From Meiothermus sp. CFH 77666 (GTDB lineage: Bacteria; Deinococcota; Deinococci; Deinococcales; Thermaceae), in NCBI RefSeq assembly GCF_017497985.1, contig NZ_JAGDFV010000002.1, positions 62,001 through 126,000 of the forward strand: a DNA stretch of 64,000 nt, in the 5' to 3' direction. Every line of letters starts with the position of its first letter. Position 1 is the first letter of the stretch. Made by a program: the position numbers and the translations under genes. Of this stretch, positions 37,648 through 46,340 are shown piece after piece. The notes below the pieces were generated by a model. The model saw only the letters and a program-made list of their open reading frames with translations. It searched no databases and was not told the origin of the DNA.

Positions 37648-37755
37648 TGGTCTTTGCTTGAGCACTTTGCATACTGGTCGAGCGATGAGGTAGAGAGCAG
37701 GGGGTAGGGGAGAGGTGTTCACTACCACCCAATCCCACCTTCTGTAGCGTTGTTA
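37648..37755 (+). repeat. dispersed repeat R1, copy C
   Basis: TCTTTGCTTGAGCACTTTGC, then GGTAGAGAGCAGGGGG, ACTACCACCCAATCCC and GTAGCGTTGTTAG. More diverged than copies A and D. It is followed at once by an R2 copy and lies between convergent genes. Confidence 0.65.
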
Positions 37756-37762
37756 GGGCGCA

Positions 37763-37930
37763 GAGCCATCCAGCTTCAAGAAAGTCTTGTCCTGAACCGA
37801 ACCGCGGCTGCCTGGAAACTCGAAACCCAAACACCCGTGGGCCGGGCCCGGCCTGCGCTTGGGTGCGTAACCTGGCCTGGGCCCAGAGGCATTCTCGTTT
37901 TTGTGCTCGGCTACGTTTGTGAAGAGCGCG
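37763..37930 (-). repeat. dispersed repeat R2, copy c, with internal insert
   Basis: On the minus strand it begins CGCGCTCTTCACAAACGTAG and ends TCAGGACAAGACTTTC then GCTGGATGGCTC. About 70-90 extra GC-rich bases separate the two halves compared with the intact copies. With R1 copy C this fills the gene-free stretch 37604-37958. Confidence 0.65.
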
Positions 37931-37958
37931 ATAAAAAGACCGTTCGCGGCAGAACAAT

Positions 37959-39116
37959 CTAAAACAATGACACCACGGGCTCGGTAGGAGAGCTGGCAAA
38001 GGTGCCGTAGAGTTCGGCCGCATTGAGGGCAAGGATGCGCTGGGCAGCCCAATCGGACTCTTCGCTGCTGAGATCGCCATTGTAGACGGCTTGCTCGAGC
38101 ACCTGCGCCACAATGCGCCGCCCCCAGCGGGCCGCAATCCAGAACATTTCGGGGCTGTGGCGGGCGCTGGTGGAGAAGAGCACCTTGCTGAGGGGGGCCA
38201 GGTGGGTCGCTTCGTGCAGGGCGGTGCGCATGGCGTGTATGCTTCCGGCAGGAATGGTAAGCCCCAGATCTAGATAAACCCCGGGGTAGCTGCTGGCCAG
38301 ATAGCCGGCCTCCCGCAGGTAGGGATAGCCGTGTAGCAGGACGACCTTAAGCCTGCGCAGCTCGGGGGCCTCGAGCACCGTGCGAAGCCCCAGGGGGTTG
38401 GCCAGGCGCATATCCAGGCTGGAATCGCCATAGCCGGTGTGAAACTGCACCACCTTGCCGGTTTCGCAGGCTACCTTCAGGGCGATCCATAGCATGGAAT
38501 CGAGTAAGGGTTTGCTGGTAATGCGCGGGGCTTGGTGCGAAGGTGGACTGCGGCGCAATTCGCTGTAGGCCCGCTCGAGCTCGACCAGGTTGTGCCGCCC
38601 GATATCCAGGCCGCTGCGATAGGCTACCACGCTCTTGAAGGCGGCTGCTGATGGCGTCAGCCCGCGCAGGTGAGCTTCAAAGGCCTGCAGGAGTCGGCTT
38701 GCGCTGTCGTGATGGTTCAGCAATTGCTCCAGCTCAGCCTCGAGCCGCACAATCCGCCCTACCCCCAAAGCCAGGTGTTGGGCATGGGTCTTTGCCGGCC
38801 ACAGGTCGTCGTTGCCTGGGCTGTCCTCGATAAGAAGGTGCGAGATGTTGGCCTCGGCAAACAGCCAGCGGGCCAGCTCGAGGTAGGGGTGACGCAGACG
38901 TGCTTCCTCGAGAGCTTCCAGACTGGGTTCACAGCCAAAAAACTCGGCCAGGTCGCGGAGGCTGCGGCGAAAAAACAGGCTGTCCCGCACAAAGGGGAGC
39001 ATCTCGGGGCTTGGGTTCAGGGTGAAGTAGCGCTCGAGCGGTTCAGTGCGCCAGCGTTCTTCCGTGTAAAGCGGGTAGGCGTGGTGATCGAAAATGGCAA
39101 TGCTGGTCAGATGCAC
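37959..39116 (-). CDS. amidohydrolase family protein (FluG N-domain-like)
   Basis: 385 residues, TIM-barrel metal hydrolase. N-terminal metal motif region IFDHHAYPLY, central QFHTGYGDSSLDMRLANP (about 228-246), and late FSTSARHSPEMFW. The HTGYGD element recalls the amidohydrolase-2 domain joined to glutamine synthetase in FluG-type proteins. Substrate unknown; probably a decarboxylase or hydrolase of a small acid or amide. It is convergent with the DUF192 operon. Confidence 0.75.
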   Translation of the reverse strand: MHLTSIAIFDHHAYPLYTEERWRTEPLERYFTLNPSPEMLPFVRDSLFFRRSLRDLAEFFGCEPSLEALEEARLRHPYLELARWLFAEANISHLLIEDSPGNDDLWPAKTHAQHLALGVGRIVRLEAELEQLLNHHDSASRLLQAFEAHLRGLTPSAAAFKSVVAYRSGLDIGRHNLVELERAYSELRRSPPSHQAPRITSKPLLDSMLWIALKVACETGKVVQFHTGYGDSSLDMRLANPLGLRTVLEAPELRRLKVVLLHGYPYLREAGYLASSYPGVYLDLGLTIPAGSIHAMRTALHEATHLAPLSKVLFSTSARHSPEMFWIAARWGRRIVAQVLEQAVYNGDLSSEESDWAAQRILALNAAELYGTFASSPTEPVVSLF

Positions 39117-39447
39117 GACTTCCCCCAGGGAAACAAGTCAGGCAGGTTCATCACCAGGCACCCGTTCGCTCAAAAAACCGGAACCGACCCTATTCTAGCT
39201 GATTCGGGTCGGAAAGGCCCGGTTTGTAGGTTTTGCCTCAGGCTTTTATCGTTTTCCCCTTTCCCTCTCCCCTTGCGGGAGAGGGTGGCGACAGCGCTGG
39301 CCAGTTTGGCGCCCCTTTTGCCAAATAAAGCAATTCTGACGGTATCCGCTGTCGCCGGGCGAGGGGTTGAAGCGACGATGCCCAGGTAAATGATAAGAGC
39401 CTGGATTTTGCCTCACAGATCAAAGCCTAACGTTGGACGGGCCCGGA
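39117..39447. other. gene-free stretch around repeat R3 copy b
   Basis: No gene is seen. The centre is the R3 repeat (39263-39356); the flanks have no recognisable promoter for either minus-strand neighbour. Confidence 0.5.
39255..39370 (+). repeat. repeat R3, copy b
   Basis: Hairpin CCCTCTCCC-CTTGC-GGGAGAGGG (39263-39285) followed by GGCGACAGC (39287-39295), which pairs with GCTGTCGCC (39348-39356). The 52-nt spacer contains TTTGGC/GCCAAA. Same plan as the copy at 13361. Confidence 0.65.
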
Positions 39448-40026
39448 CTATTTCTTGTAAAGCCGGGCCTCGAGCCCCTTTTTGACCTGAGGCCACTCCT
39501 CGTCAATGATGGAGTAAACCGCCGTGTTGCGGATGACGCCGTTGGGATAAATCTGGTCTTTGCGCAGGATGCCCTCGAAGGTAGCCCCCAGCTTTTCGAT
39601 GGCTTTGCAACTGCGGCTGTTGCGGGCATCGGCCCGGAACTGCACCCGAATGGCCTTTAGCTGTTCAAAGGCGCGGCAGAGAAGCAGATACTTGCTTTCG
39701 GCATTGACATAGCCCCCCTGAAAGGGGGTAAAAATCCAGGTGGTAGTTTCCAGCGAACGGTACTCGGGGTTGACCCGTACGTAGCCGGTACGCCCCGCCA
39801 TCTGGCTACTGGCCTTGTCGAAGATGGCCCAGTTGACCCGATCCTTGGCTGACAGCAGCGAGCGGATGTAGTTTTGCATGGCCTCCAGGGTGGCTTCTCG
39901 GGGAGCGTTGCTCAGGTACTGCACCATCTCGGCGTCGAAGTGCTCGAGCAGGGCAGGGGCGTGCTCCAGGCCCAGAGGCTCGAGCCTGATAAAGCGGCCC
40001 TCCAGTGGAATGCTCTCGTGCCACAT
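39448..40026 (-). CDS. GNAT acetyltransferase, RimJ/RimL type
   Basis: 192 residues. N-terminal IPLEGRFIRLEPLGLEHAPALLEHF is typical of the RimJ/RimL subgroup, and the later AFEQLKAIRVQF...NSRSCKAIEKLGATFEGILR pattern (Asn then Ser before the last helix) is its second hallmark. It may acetylate ribosomal proteins or small molecules. The ATG giving MWHESIPLEG fits homologues; a longer ATG at 40044 is possible. Neither has a ribosome binding site. Confidence 0.85.
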   Translation of the reverse strand: MWHESIPLEGRFIRLEPLGLEHAPALLEHFDAEMVQYLSNAPREATLEAMQNYIRSLLSAKDRVNWAIFDKASSQMAGRTGYVRVNPEYRSLETTTWIFTPFQGGYVNAESKYLLLCRAFEQLKAIRVQFRADARNSRSCKAIEKLGATFEGILRKDQIYPNGVIRNTAVYSIIDEEWPQVKKGLEARLYKK

Positions 40027-40053
40027 ATAACCCAAAACTATCATCTTTATGGT

Positions 40054-40064
40054 CTACACTGTGT
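40054..40064 (+). promoter_or_regulatory. palindromic box between divergent genes
   Basis: CTACACTGTGT lies in the 43-nt gap between the RimJ-like and MoaB-like genes; TACACT (40055-40060) can serve as a -10 box for the latter with 9 nt to its ATG. Confidence 0.35.
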
Positions 40065-40069
40065 ACTAA

Positions 40070-40576
40070 ATGATTCGAGTCGGCATCCTCACCATATCCG
40101 ACCGTGAAGCCCGTGGCGAGGTCGAAGACCGCACCTATGCAGTGCTGCGCGAGACCCTGGCTTTCGGCCCCTACGAGATTACCAACTATGAAATTATCCC
40201 CGACGAGCCAGCCCAGATTAAGCGCTTGCTGCGCTTGTGGACAGATCGGGACGGCCTGGATCTAATTCTGACCAACGGCAGCATCCGTCTGAGCAGCCGC
40301 GACCACGTGCCCGAGGCCACCCGCGAGATGCTGGAAAAAGAGGCTCCCGGCATTGCCGAGCTAATCCGCATGGAGACGTACAAGAAAAACCCCCTGGCCG
40401 CCCTCTCCAGAGGGGTGGCCGGTGTACGGGGCAAAACCCTGATCATCAACTTGCCGGGCGGCCCCCAGGGGTGTAAAGACTCCCTCGAGGTCATCCTGCC
40501 CCTGATCCCCGAAGCTGTCCAGCGCATCACCGGTCGTCCGGTGGCCCAACTGGCCGATAGCCTCTCGTTCGACTGA
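40070..40576 (+). CDS. MoaB/MogA-like molybdopterin-binding protein
   Basis: 168 residues. The overall MoCF_biosynth fold is clear: RVGILTISDREARGEVEDRT at the start and SRGVAGVRGKTLIINLPGGP (about 112-131) at the end. The family loop that binds molybdopterin, normally TTGGTG-LSPRD, reads LTNGSIRLSSRD here (about 66-77): the second Gly-Gly is lost and one residue is gained. It could adenylate molybdopterin poorly or bind something else. No other moa/mog gene is nearby. Confidence 0.85.
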   Translation: MIRVGILTISDREARGEVEDRTYAVLRETLAFGPYEITNYEIIPDEPAQIKRLLRLWTDRDGLDLILTNGSIRLSSRDHVPEATREMLEKEAPGIAELIRMETYKKNPLAALSRGVAGVRGKTLIINLPGGPQGCKDSLEVILPLIPEAVQRITGRPVAQLADSLSFD

Positions 40577-40590
40577 GCTTTTCCAAAACC

Positions 40591-40620
40591 CTACCCTCCC
40601 CGGAAGGGGCGATTTTTTTT
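40591..40620 (+). terminator. rho-independent terminator
   Basis: CCCC-GGAA-GGGG stem (40598-40609) followed by CGA and eight T residues. Confidence 0.75.
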
Positions 40621-40753
40621 GCCTCAACAAGGGGGCCTAAAAAACCGGTCTCTATGCCCCTTAATGAGGAAGGCAGGGAGATTCTTAACGCTCTACGGTT
40701 TGAACACAGCATCAGGACTACGCCAAAGATGATAGGCTTCCCCTTGATTGCCT

Positions 40754-41851
40754 ATGCATTTTGAAGAAATGCTCACCCTGCTGGTACACAAAGGCGCTTC
40801 GGATATCCACCTGCACGTCGGAATGCCGGTGCTGGCTCGTATCGGGGGTGAACTCAAGACCGTGAGCCAGAGCGCCATCACCCCGGAGTTCACCACCAGT
40901 CTGGCAGAGAAGCTCTGCACGCCTCAGCAACAGGCCCGCCTGCGAACCTTCCGCCAGGTGGATGTGGCCTATAGTCTGCCGGGCTTGACCCGGCTACGGG
41001 TGAACCTCTTTTACCAGCGGGGTTCCATCAGTGCGGTGCTGCATACCCTGAGCAGTGAGGACAAAGACCTCAGCAAGGTGAGCCTGGGTAGGGAGTACCT
41101 CGAGTTCTTCCGCGACCAGCGCCGGGGCCTGGTGCTGGTCACTGGGCCTATAGGCGCTGGAAAATCTACTACTCTGGCCCGCCTGGTAGACGAGATCAAC
41201 ACCCACCACACCCGCATCATCGTCACCGTCGAAGACCCCATCGAATACCTGCACCGCCCCAAGCGTTCGGCAGTGATCCAGCGCGAAATTGGCTCCGATG
41301 CGGTTTCCTACGAAAAGGCCCTGCTGGCAGCCATGCGCCAGAACGCCGATGTGATTGTAATTGGCGAGATCCGCGACCCGGCCACCGCTTCGGCGGTGCT
41401 CAATGCGGTCTATACCGGCCACCTGGTGCTCTCGACCTTTGTCTCCAGCGATAGCAGCAGCGTGCTTAACCGGATGCTCGAGCTCTTCAGCCAGGGAGAG
41501 CGCAACATCAACCGGGTACTGCTGGCCGAAAGCCTCCTGGGCATCATCCACCAGCGCCTGGTGCCCACCACCGATGGCGAGCGGGTGCCCGTGACCGAGG
41601 TCATCACCATGACCCCCCGTATCCGCGAGGCCCTCAAGCAGCCCAGCCAGACCGACCGCCTGCGCGAAGTGCTGCGTGAACAGGGTCTGGAAGGCTACCA
41701 GAGCTTCGACGAAAGCCTGCTCTCCCTGTACAACAAGGGCCGGGTGGACTACCAGACGGCCCGCCTGTATGCTCAAAACCCCACCCAGCTTGAACTCGCC
41801 ATCCTGCGCCAGTCCGATAACCAGGGCTTTGGGGACTGGGCCGATGAATAA
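40754..41851 (+). CDS. PilT-like type IV pilus retraction ATPase
   Basis: 365 residues. N-terminal PAS-like domain (SDIHLHVGMPVLARI), Walker A TGPIGAGKSTTLARL (about 132-146), Asp box TVEDPIEYLH, Walker B VIVIGEIRDPATASAV and His box TGHLVLSTF. The AIRNLIRE retraction motif is represented by MTPRIREALKQP. It powers pilus disassembly (twitching) or DNA uptake. In typical PilT the His box continues LHT; here it is FVS, so it may be a PilU/PilT2-type paralogue. No other pil gene is near. Confidence 0.88.
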   Translation: MHFEEMLTLLVHKGASDIHLHVGMPVLARIGGELKTVSQSAITPEFTTSLAEKLCTPQQQARLRTFRQVDVAYSLPGLTRLRVNLFYQRGSISAVLHTLSSEDKDLSKVSLGREYLEFFRDQRRGLVLVTGPIGAGKSTTLARLVDEINTHHTRIIVTVEDPIEYLHRPKRSAVIQREIGSDAVSYEKALLAAMRQNADVIVIGEIRDPATASAVLNAVYTGHLVLSTFVSSDSSSVLNRMLELFSQGERNINRVLLAESLLGIIHQRLVPTTDGERVPVTEVITMTPRIREALKQPSQTDRLREVLREQGLEGYQSFDESLLSLYNKGRVDYQTARLYAQNPTQLELAILRQSDNQGFGDWADE

Positions 41852-41932
41852 TTTGGAAATACGGCAGGGCTTTGCCCACCTTTGGTTCCGAACCAGCGAA
41901 CCGGGGCCATGTACGGTATCTGTTCTACACGA

Positions 41933-41938
41933 TAAAGT
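41933..41938 (+). promoter_or_regulatory. leaderless-type -10 box TAAAGT
   Basis: TAAAGT, 6 nt, then the ATG at 41945 of deoD. Confidence 0.5.
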
Positions 41939-41944
41939 ACAGAC

Positions 41945-42643
41945 ATGACGCCACACATCTCTGCTCCGTCCGGTGCCATTGCCGAGGCCGTTCTGCTCCC
42001 AGGAGACCCCCTGCGTGCCAAGTACATTGCCGAGAACTTTCTGGAAAACCCGGTGCTATACAACCAGGTTCGCAACATGTATGGCTATACCGGAACCTAC
42101 AAGGGCAAACGGGTCAGTGTACAGGGCACCGGTATGGGCATTCCTTCGGCCAGCATCTACATCCACGAGCTCATTCAGTTTTACGGCTGCAAGACCCTGG
42201 TTCGGGTGGGCACGGCAGGGGCCATCACCGAACATCTGCGCCTGCGCGACCTGGTCATTGCCCAGGCAGCCTGTACCGACTCCTCCATCAACAACCTGCG
42301 CTTTGGAGGACAGAACTTTGCCCCCATCGCCGATTTTGAGCTGATGCGCCGGGCCTACGACCACGCCAAAGCCAAAGAAATGCCGGTGCGGGTGGGGAAT
42401 GTGCTCTCGACCGACACTTTTTACCACGATCAGCCCGATGCCTACCGAATTTGGGCCCAGTTTGGGGTGTTGGCCGTGGAGATGGAGGCGGCGGGCCTAT
42501 ATACCCTGGCTGCCAAGTTTGGGGTGCAGGCCCTGGCTATTCTGACCATCAGCGACCATCTGATTACCCGCCAGCAAACCACCCCGCAGGAGCGGCAGGA
42601 GACCTTCAATCAGATGGTTGAAGTGGCCCTCGAGAGCCTCTGA
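41945..42643 (+). CDS. deoD: purine nucleoside phosphorylase, DeoD type
   Basis: 232 residues. [33 protein letters not shown] is split by no gap and carries the phosphate-binding [30 protein letters not shown] and [12 protein letters not shown] complete the hexameric DeoD signature, with the base-binding Asp in TISDHL. It splits purine nucleosides with phosphate for salvage. Confidence 0.95.
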   Translation: MTPHISAPSGAIAEAVLLPGDPLRAKYIAENFLENPVLYNQVRNMYGYTGTYKGKRVSVQGTGMGIPSASIYIHELIQFYGCKTLVRVGTAGAITEHLRLRDLVIAQAACTDSSINNLRFGGQNFAPIADFELMRRAYDHAKAKEMPVRVGNVLSTDTFYHDQPDAYRIWAQFGVLAVEMEAAGLYTLAAKFGVQALAILTISDHLITRQQTTPQERQETFNQMVEVALESL

Positions 42644-42717
42644 CTCGAGCGAGATGCTGTGTATAATCAAACCCTCTTGATGCGTTTTTATACGCACGAT
42701 ACCTTTGGAGGCAGCCT

Positions 42718-43659
42718 GTGGTTGAAGCTATTAAGCCGGTTTCGAGCCTGAAAGGCCGCGACTTTCTTTCCAACCTCGATTTATCACCTACCGAGTATCG
42801 GGCCGTGCTGGACACCGCCCACGCCATGAAGCGAGGGGCTTTCAAGGGGTTGCGTCCGCTCGAGGGCCAGACCCTGGCCATGATCTTCGAGAAACCCAGC
42901 CTGCGTACCCGCACCACCTTTGAGGTGGCCATGAACCAGCTCGGGGGTCATGCAGTGAATCTGACCAACGCCGAAATTGGCCTGGGTACCCGTGAGCCGG
43001 TGCGCGATATTGCGTTGAACCTCGAGCGCTGGGTGGAAGGCATCATGGCCCGGGTCTACCTGCACTCCACCCTCGAGGAGCTGGCTAGATACTCCTCCAA
43101 GCCCGTTATCAACGGCCTGTCCGACCTGCTGCACCCGGTGCAGTTGCTGGCCGACTACCAGACCATCGAGGAAACCTTTCCCGACACCAGGGGGCTCAAG
43201 GTGGCCTATATTGGCGATGGCAACAACATGGCCAACGCGCACATCCAGTGTGCAGTGCTGTCGGGCGTAAAGCTAACTATCGCCACCCCCCGCGGCTATG
43301 AGCCCAACGCGGTCATCTACATGGAAGCTCTCAAGCTGGGCGCCGACATCACCCTCACCCACGACCCCCGCGCTGCCGCCGAGGGGGCCCAGGTGCTCTA
43401 TACCGATGTCTGGGTCTCGATGGGCCAGGAGGCCGAGGCCAGCCAGAAGCGCAAAATCAAGGACTTCGCCGGTTTCCAGGTGAACCCGGCTATGCTCGAG
43501 CTGATTGACCCCGAGGGAATTTTTCTCCACTGCCTGCCCGCCCACTACGGCGAGGAGGTGGTAGAGGAGGCCACCCTGCACCGGAAGTCTCGGGTCTTCG
43601 ACCAGGCCGAAAACCGCCTGCACGCGCAGAAAGCCCTGCTCTACCATCTGCTAAGCTAG
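42718..43659 (+). CDS. argF: ornithine carbamoyltransferase
   Basis: 313 residues. Carbamoyl-phosphate loop KPSLRTRTTFEVAMNQLGG (about 60-78), HPVQLLADYQTI (about 139-150) and the ornithine/Cys loop HCLPAHYGEEV (about 271-281). It makes citrulline in arginine synthesis. The GTG start has GGAGG 7 nt upstream, and a TATAAT box lies at about 42662. argC follows two genes later. Confidence 0.95.
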   Translation: MVEAIKPVSSLKGRDFLSNLDLSPTEYRAVLDTAHAMKRGAFKGLRPLEGQTLAMIFEKPSLRTRTTFEVAMNQLGGHAVNLTNAEIGLGTREPVRDIALNLERWVEGIMARVYLHSTLEELARYSSKPVINGLSDLLHPVQLLADYQTIEETFPDTRGLKVAYIGDGNNMANAHIQCAVLSGVKLTIATPRGYEPNAVIYMEALKLGADITLTHDPRAAAEGAQVLYTDVWVSMGQEAEASQKRKIKDFAGFQVNPAMLELIDPEGIFLHCLPAHYGEEVVEEATLHRKSRVFDQAENRLHAQKALLYHLLS

Positions 43660-43713
43660 GCATGTGGGGCTCCTTGAACCCGTTCGCAAGCAGGTTGGCA
43701 AGCCGCGCGAAGA

Positions 43714-43735
43714 ATCGCCCCTGGCGATGGTTTTT
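43714..43735 (+). terminator. terminator of argF
   Basis: ATCGCC-CCT-GGCGAT stem (43714-43728) followed by GG and TTTTT. Confidence 0.65.
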
Positions 43736-43775
43736 CGCCTGAGGGCCATGCTATTGGAACTGGGTGTAAAACCTA

Positions 43776-44234
43776 ATGAGCCCTCCGACCTTCGAAAGTC
43801 TGTTGGCCGCCCTCGCCAGGGGCGGGGTTGATTTCATGCTGGTAGGAGGGCTTGCTGTAGCCCTCTGCGGGTTTCCAAGGGCTACCTTCGTTGTAGATGT
43901 TCTGGTAGAGGATTCTAAGCAAAATCTGGAGCGCCTTTTGAGGGTGCTGGGGGGTTTTGGTTCCGGCTCTGCCCGAGAGCTGAGCCCTGCTGACTTTACC
44001 CGCGAGGAAGGTTGCATCAGGGTTAACGAAGATTTTCCAATAGACATCTTCACCGTAATGAACGGCCACACCTACACCGACCTGCTGCCCTATAGCCGAA
44101 GCTATCCACTGGAGAATGTCACCATCCGCTACCTGGAACCAGAGGGGCTGGTTATGCTCAAGCAGAGCTTGCTGCGCCCACAAGACCGGCTGGATGTAGA
44201 GGTGCTGAAAAAGCTGTTGAGGGAAGAACCATGA
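43776..44234 (+). CDS. nucleotidyltransferase-fold (MNT/AbiEii-like) protein
   Basis: 152 residues. [20 protein letters not shown] (about 19-38) is the Gly-Gly nucleotidyltransferase motif seen in MNT/DUF6036-type antitoxins. The following metal motif is normally T-x-D-I-D; here it is TFVVDVLV, keeping only one Asp, which suggests weakened catalysis. No HEPN or toxin partner is adjacent. It sits between argF and argC and overlaps argC by 4 nt, so it is translated with it. Probably a transferred or relic module. Confidence 0.75.
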   Translation: MSPPTFESLLAALARGGVDFMLVGGLAVALCGFPRATFVVDVLVEDSKQNLERLLRVLGGFGSGSARELSPADFTREEGCIRVNEDFPIDIFTVMNGHTYTDLLPYSRSYPLENVTIRYLEPEGLVMLKQSLLRPQDRLDVEVLKKLLREEP

Positions 44235-45196
44235 AAAAACCCACCGTGTTTATTGATGGCGAAGCCGGCACCACCGGCCTCCAGATTCGGGCGCGCTTGC
44301 AGCACAGGAGCGATATCGAACTGGTCTCGATTGACCCCGCCAAGCGCAAGGATGAAGCCGAGCGTAAGCGGCTACTAAACGCGGTGGACGTGGCCATTCT
44401 CTGCCTGCACGACGACCTAGCCAGAGCGGCGGTGGGCATGCTGGAAAATCCCGAGACCCGCATTCTGGACGCGAGCTCGGCCCACCGGGTGGCCGAGGGC
44501 TGGGTGTATGGCTTTCCCGAGCTAAGCTCCGAGCAGCCCGAGCAGATTCGCCAGGCCCGCTTTGTTTCCAACCCCGGCTGCTACCCCACCGGCGTGATTG
44601 CCCTGCTGCGACCCCTGGTGGATGCGGGACTCCTGCCCACCGGCTTTGCGGCCTCGGTGAACGCCATTTCGGGCTACTCCGGGGGTGGGCGCCAATTGAT
44701 GGAGGCCATGGAAGGGAGGGGTGAGCACCGGCTGGCCGGGGACTACCGCGCCTATGGCCTCGAGCTCAACCACAAACACCTGCCCGAGATGACGCTTTAC
44801 TCGGGCCTTGAGCACCCCCCCATCTTCACCCCGGCGGTGGCCCGCTTCCGCCAGGGCATGCTGGACTTCATCCCCATTCACCTCTGGGCCCTGCCCCAAA
44901 AAGTCAGCGGGGCCGAGCTACATGAGGTTCTGGCAGAACGCTACCAGGGCCAGCGCTTTGTGCGGGTGATGCCCCTGGAAACCTACGGGGCGCACCACCC
45001 GGTGCTGGACCCCCAGGCCCTCAACGGCACCAATATGCTCGAGCTCTTCGTCTTCGAGAACCCCGCCCGCGAACAGGCTCTTCTAGTAGCCCGCTTCGAT
45101 AACCTGGGCAAGGGCGCTTCGGGGGCCGCCGTGCAGAACCTCGACCTGATGCTGGGCCTGGAAGGCCCACACACCTACGATTACTTTGGGGACTAA
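44231..45196 (+). CDS. argC: N-acetyl-gamma-glutamyl-phosphate reductase, type 2
   Basis: 321 residues. The start [18 protein letters not shown] is the NADP-binding segment of the short ArgC2 class, catalytic Cys is in [14 protein letters not shown] (about 113-126), and HKHLPEM and the later [15 protein letters not shown] fit the dimerisation region. It reduces acetylglutamyl phosphate in arginine synthesis. It is coupled to the MNT-like gene (ATGA overlap) and followed by the DsbA-like gene after 2 nt. Confidence 0.93.
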   Translation: MKKPTVFIDGEAGTTGLQIRARLQHRSDIELVSIDPAKRKDEAERKRLLNAVDVAILCLHDDLARAAVGMLENPETRILDASSAHRVAEGWVYGFPELSSEQPEQIRQARFVSNPGCYPTGVIALLRPLVDAGLLPTGFAASVNAISGYSGGGRQLMEAMEGRGEHRLAGDYRAYGLELNHKHLPEMTLYSGLEHPPIFTPAVARFRQGMLDFIPIHLWALPQKVSGAELHEVLAERYQGQRFVRVMPLETYGAHHPVLDPQALNGTNMLELFVFENPAREQALLVARFDNLGKGASGAAVQNLDLMLGLEGPHTYDYFGD

Positions 45197-45198
45197 CG

Positions 45199-45816
45199 AT
45201 GCAGATCGTTACGGTGTACCTCGACTACCTGTGCCCCTTTGCCTGGCGGGGCCTCGAGCTGATTCATGTGGTAGCCCCCCAACTGGGCCTGGAACTGGAA
45301 CTGCGGCATTTCAGTCTGGAGCAGGGCAACCACCCGGAAAACCAGGGCCAGCCGCGCCGCGCCCCGGTCTGGAAGCTGGCCGAGCAACCCCTGGAGGGCC
45401 CCAGGGCCCTGCGGGCCTTTCTGGCCTCGCACGCGGCCCGGCAGCAGGGAAAGGCTGCTCACCTGCGCTTTGCCCTCGAGCTGTTTCGGTTGCGCCACCA
45501 GGACGGGCGAGAACTGGACGATGACCAGACCTTTGTGGAGGCCGTCAGCCGAGCGGGCCTGGACTTGGAACGCTTTATGGCCGACCTGGAAGACGAGGAG
45601 AACCGCCGCCTCGAGCTGGCCCGCGACCTGGAAGAAGCAGGCGAAAGAGGGGTGTTTGGGACGCCCACGTTTGTATTGCCTTCGGGCGACGCTGCCTATT
45701 TTCGCTTTACCGAGCTCACCACCGAGCCCGAGCTGGCGGTGCCCTTGTGGGAGCTTTTTACCGCCGTGCTGCACAACGGGGCCCATGTCGAAACCATCAA
45801 GCGACCCCGCCCCTAG
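45199..45816 (+). CDS. DsbA-family (FrnE/HCCA-isomerase-like) protein
   Basis: 205 residues, thioredoxin fold with a large helical insert. The active-site region is DYLCPFAWRG (about 9-18), with one Cys instead of CxxC, and the cis-Pro element is GVFGTPTFVLPSG (about 150-162). No signal peptide, so a cytoplasmic isomerase or glutathione-type enzyme is more likely than a disulfide oxidase. It lies 2 nt after argC. Confidence 0.8.
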   Translation: MQIVTVYLDYLCPFAWRGLELIHVVAPQLGLELELRHFSLEQGNHPENQGQPRRAPVWKLAEQPLEGPRALRAFLASHAARQQGKAAHLRFALELFRLRHQDGRELDDDQTFVEAVSRAGLDLERFMADLEDEENRRLELARDLEEAGERGVFGTPTFVLPSGDAAYFRFTELTTEPELAVPLWELFTAVLHNGAHVETIKRPRP

Positions 45817-45829
45817 CTGGGAGGAAGTT

Positions 45830-46315
45830 ATGCACCCCGACCTCGAGCTGCGGACTCAACTGGTAAACCTACTCACCCTCCGGCAAGCCCATGCCGATTT
45901 CGAGGATGCGGTGGCGGATTTTCCAGAGGAACACATCAACATCCGTCCCCCCGGCTGCCCCTACACCTTCTGGCACCTGGTCGAGCACCTGCGGCTGGCC
46001 CAGCGCGACATTCTGGACTACATCGTCTCCGACCATTACCGCTGGCCCGCCTTCCCCGATGATTACTGGCCCGATGCCAACGCCACAACCGACCCTTCAG
46101 GCTGGGATGCGAGTATCCGGCAGTTCATGGCGGATCGGCAGGAACTGGTGGCCATCGTGCAGAATCTGGCGGTGGACCTGTTGGCCCCGCTTCCCAATAG
46201 CGGCAAGCACCAGCACAACCTCCTGCGTGAGATTCACATCGTAGCTGCCCACAATGCCTACCACACCGGCGAGCTGATCGTGTTGCGGCGGGTGATGGGC
46301 ACCTGGCCTTCGTAG
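45830..46315 (+). CDS. DinB-superfamily protein
   Basis: 161 residues, four-helix DinB/YfiT-like bundle. The metal triad is plausible: His in FWHLVEHLRL (about 44-53) and the His pair in HIVAAHNAYHTGELI (about 137-151). The family includes thiol-S-transferases and damage-induced proteins; the substrate here is unknown. GGGAGGAAG precedes the ATG. Last gene of the argC cluster. Confidence 0.85.
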   Translation: MHPDLELRTQLVNLLTLRQAHADFEDAVADFPEEHINIRPPGCPYTFWHLVEHLRLAQRDILDYIVSDHYRWPAFPDDYWPDANATTDPSGWDASIRQFMADRQELVAIVQNLAVDLLAPLPNSGKHQHNLLREIHIVAAHNAYHTGELIVLRRVMGTWPS

Positions 46316-46340
46316 GGACGAACCAGGACGCGAATTGCGC

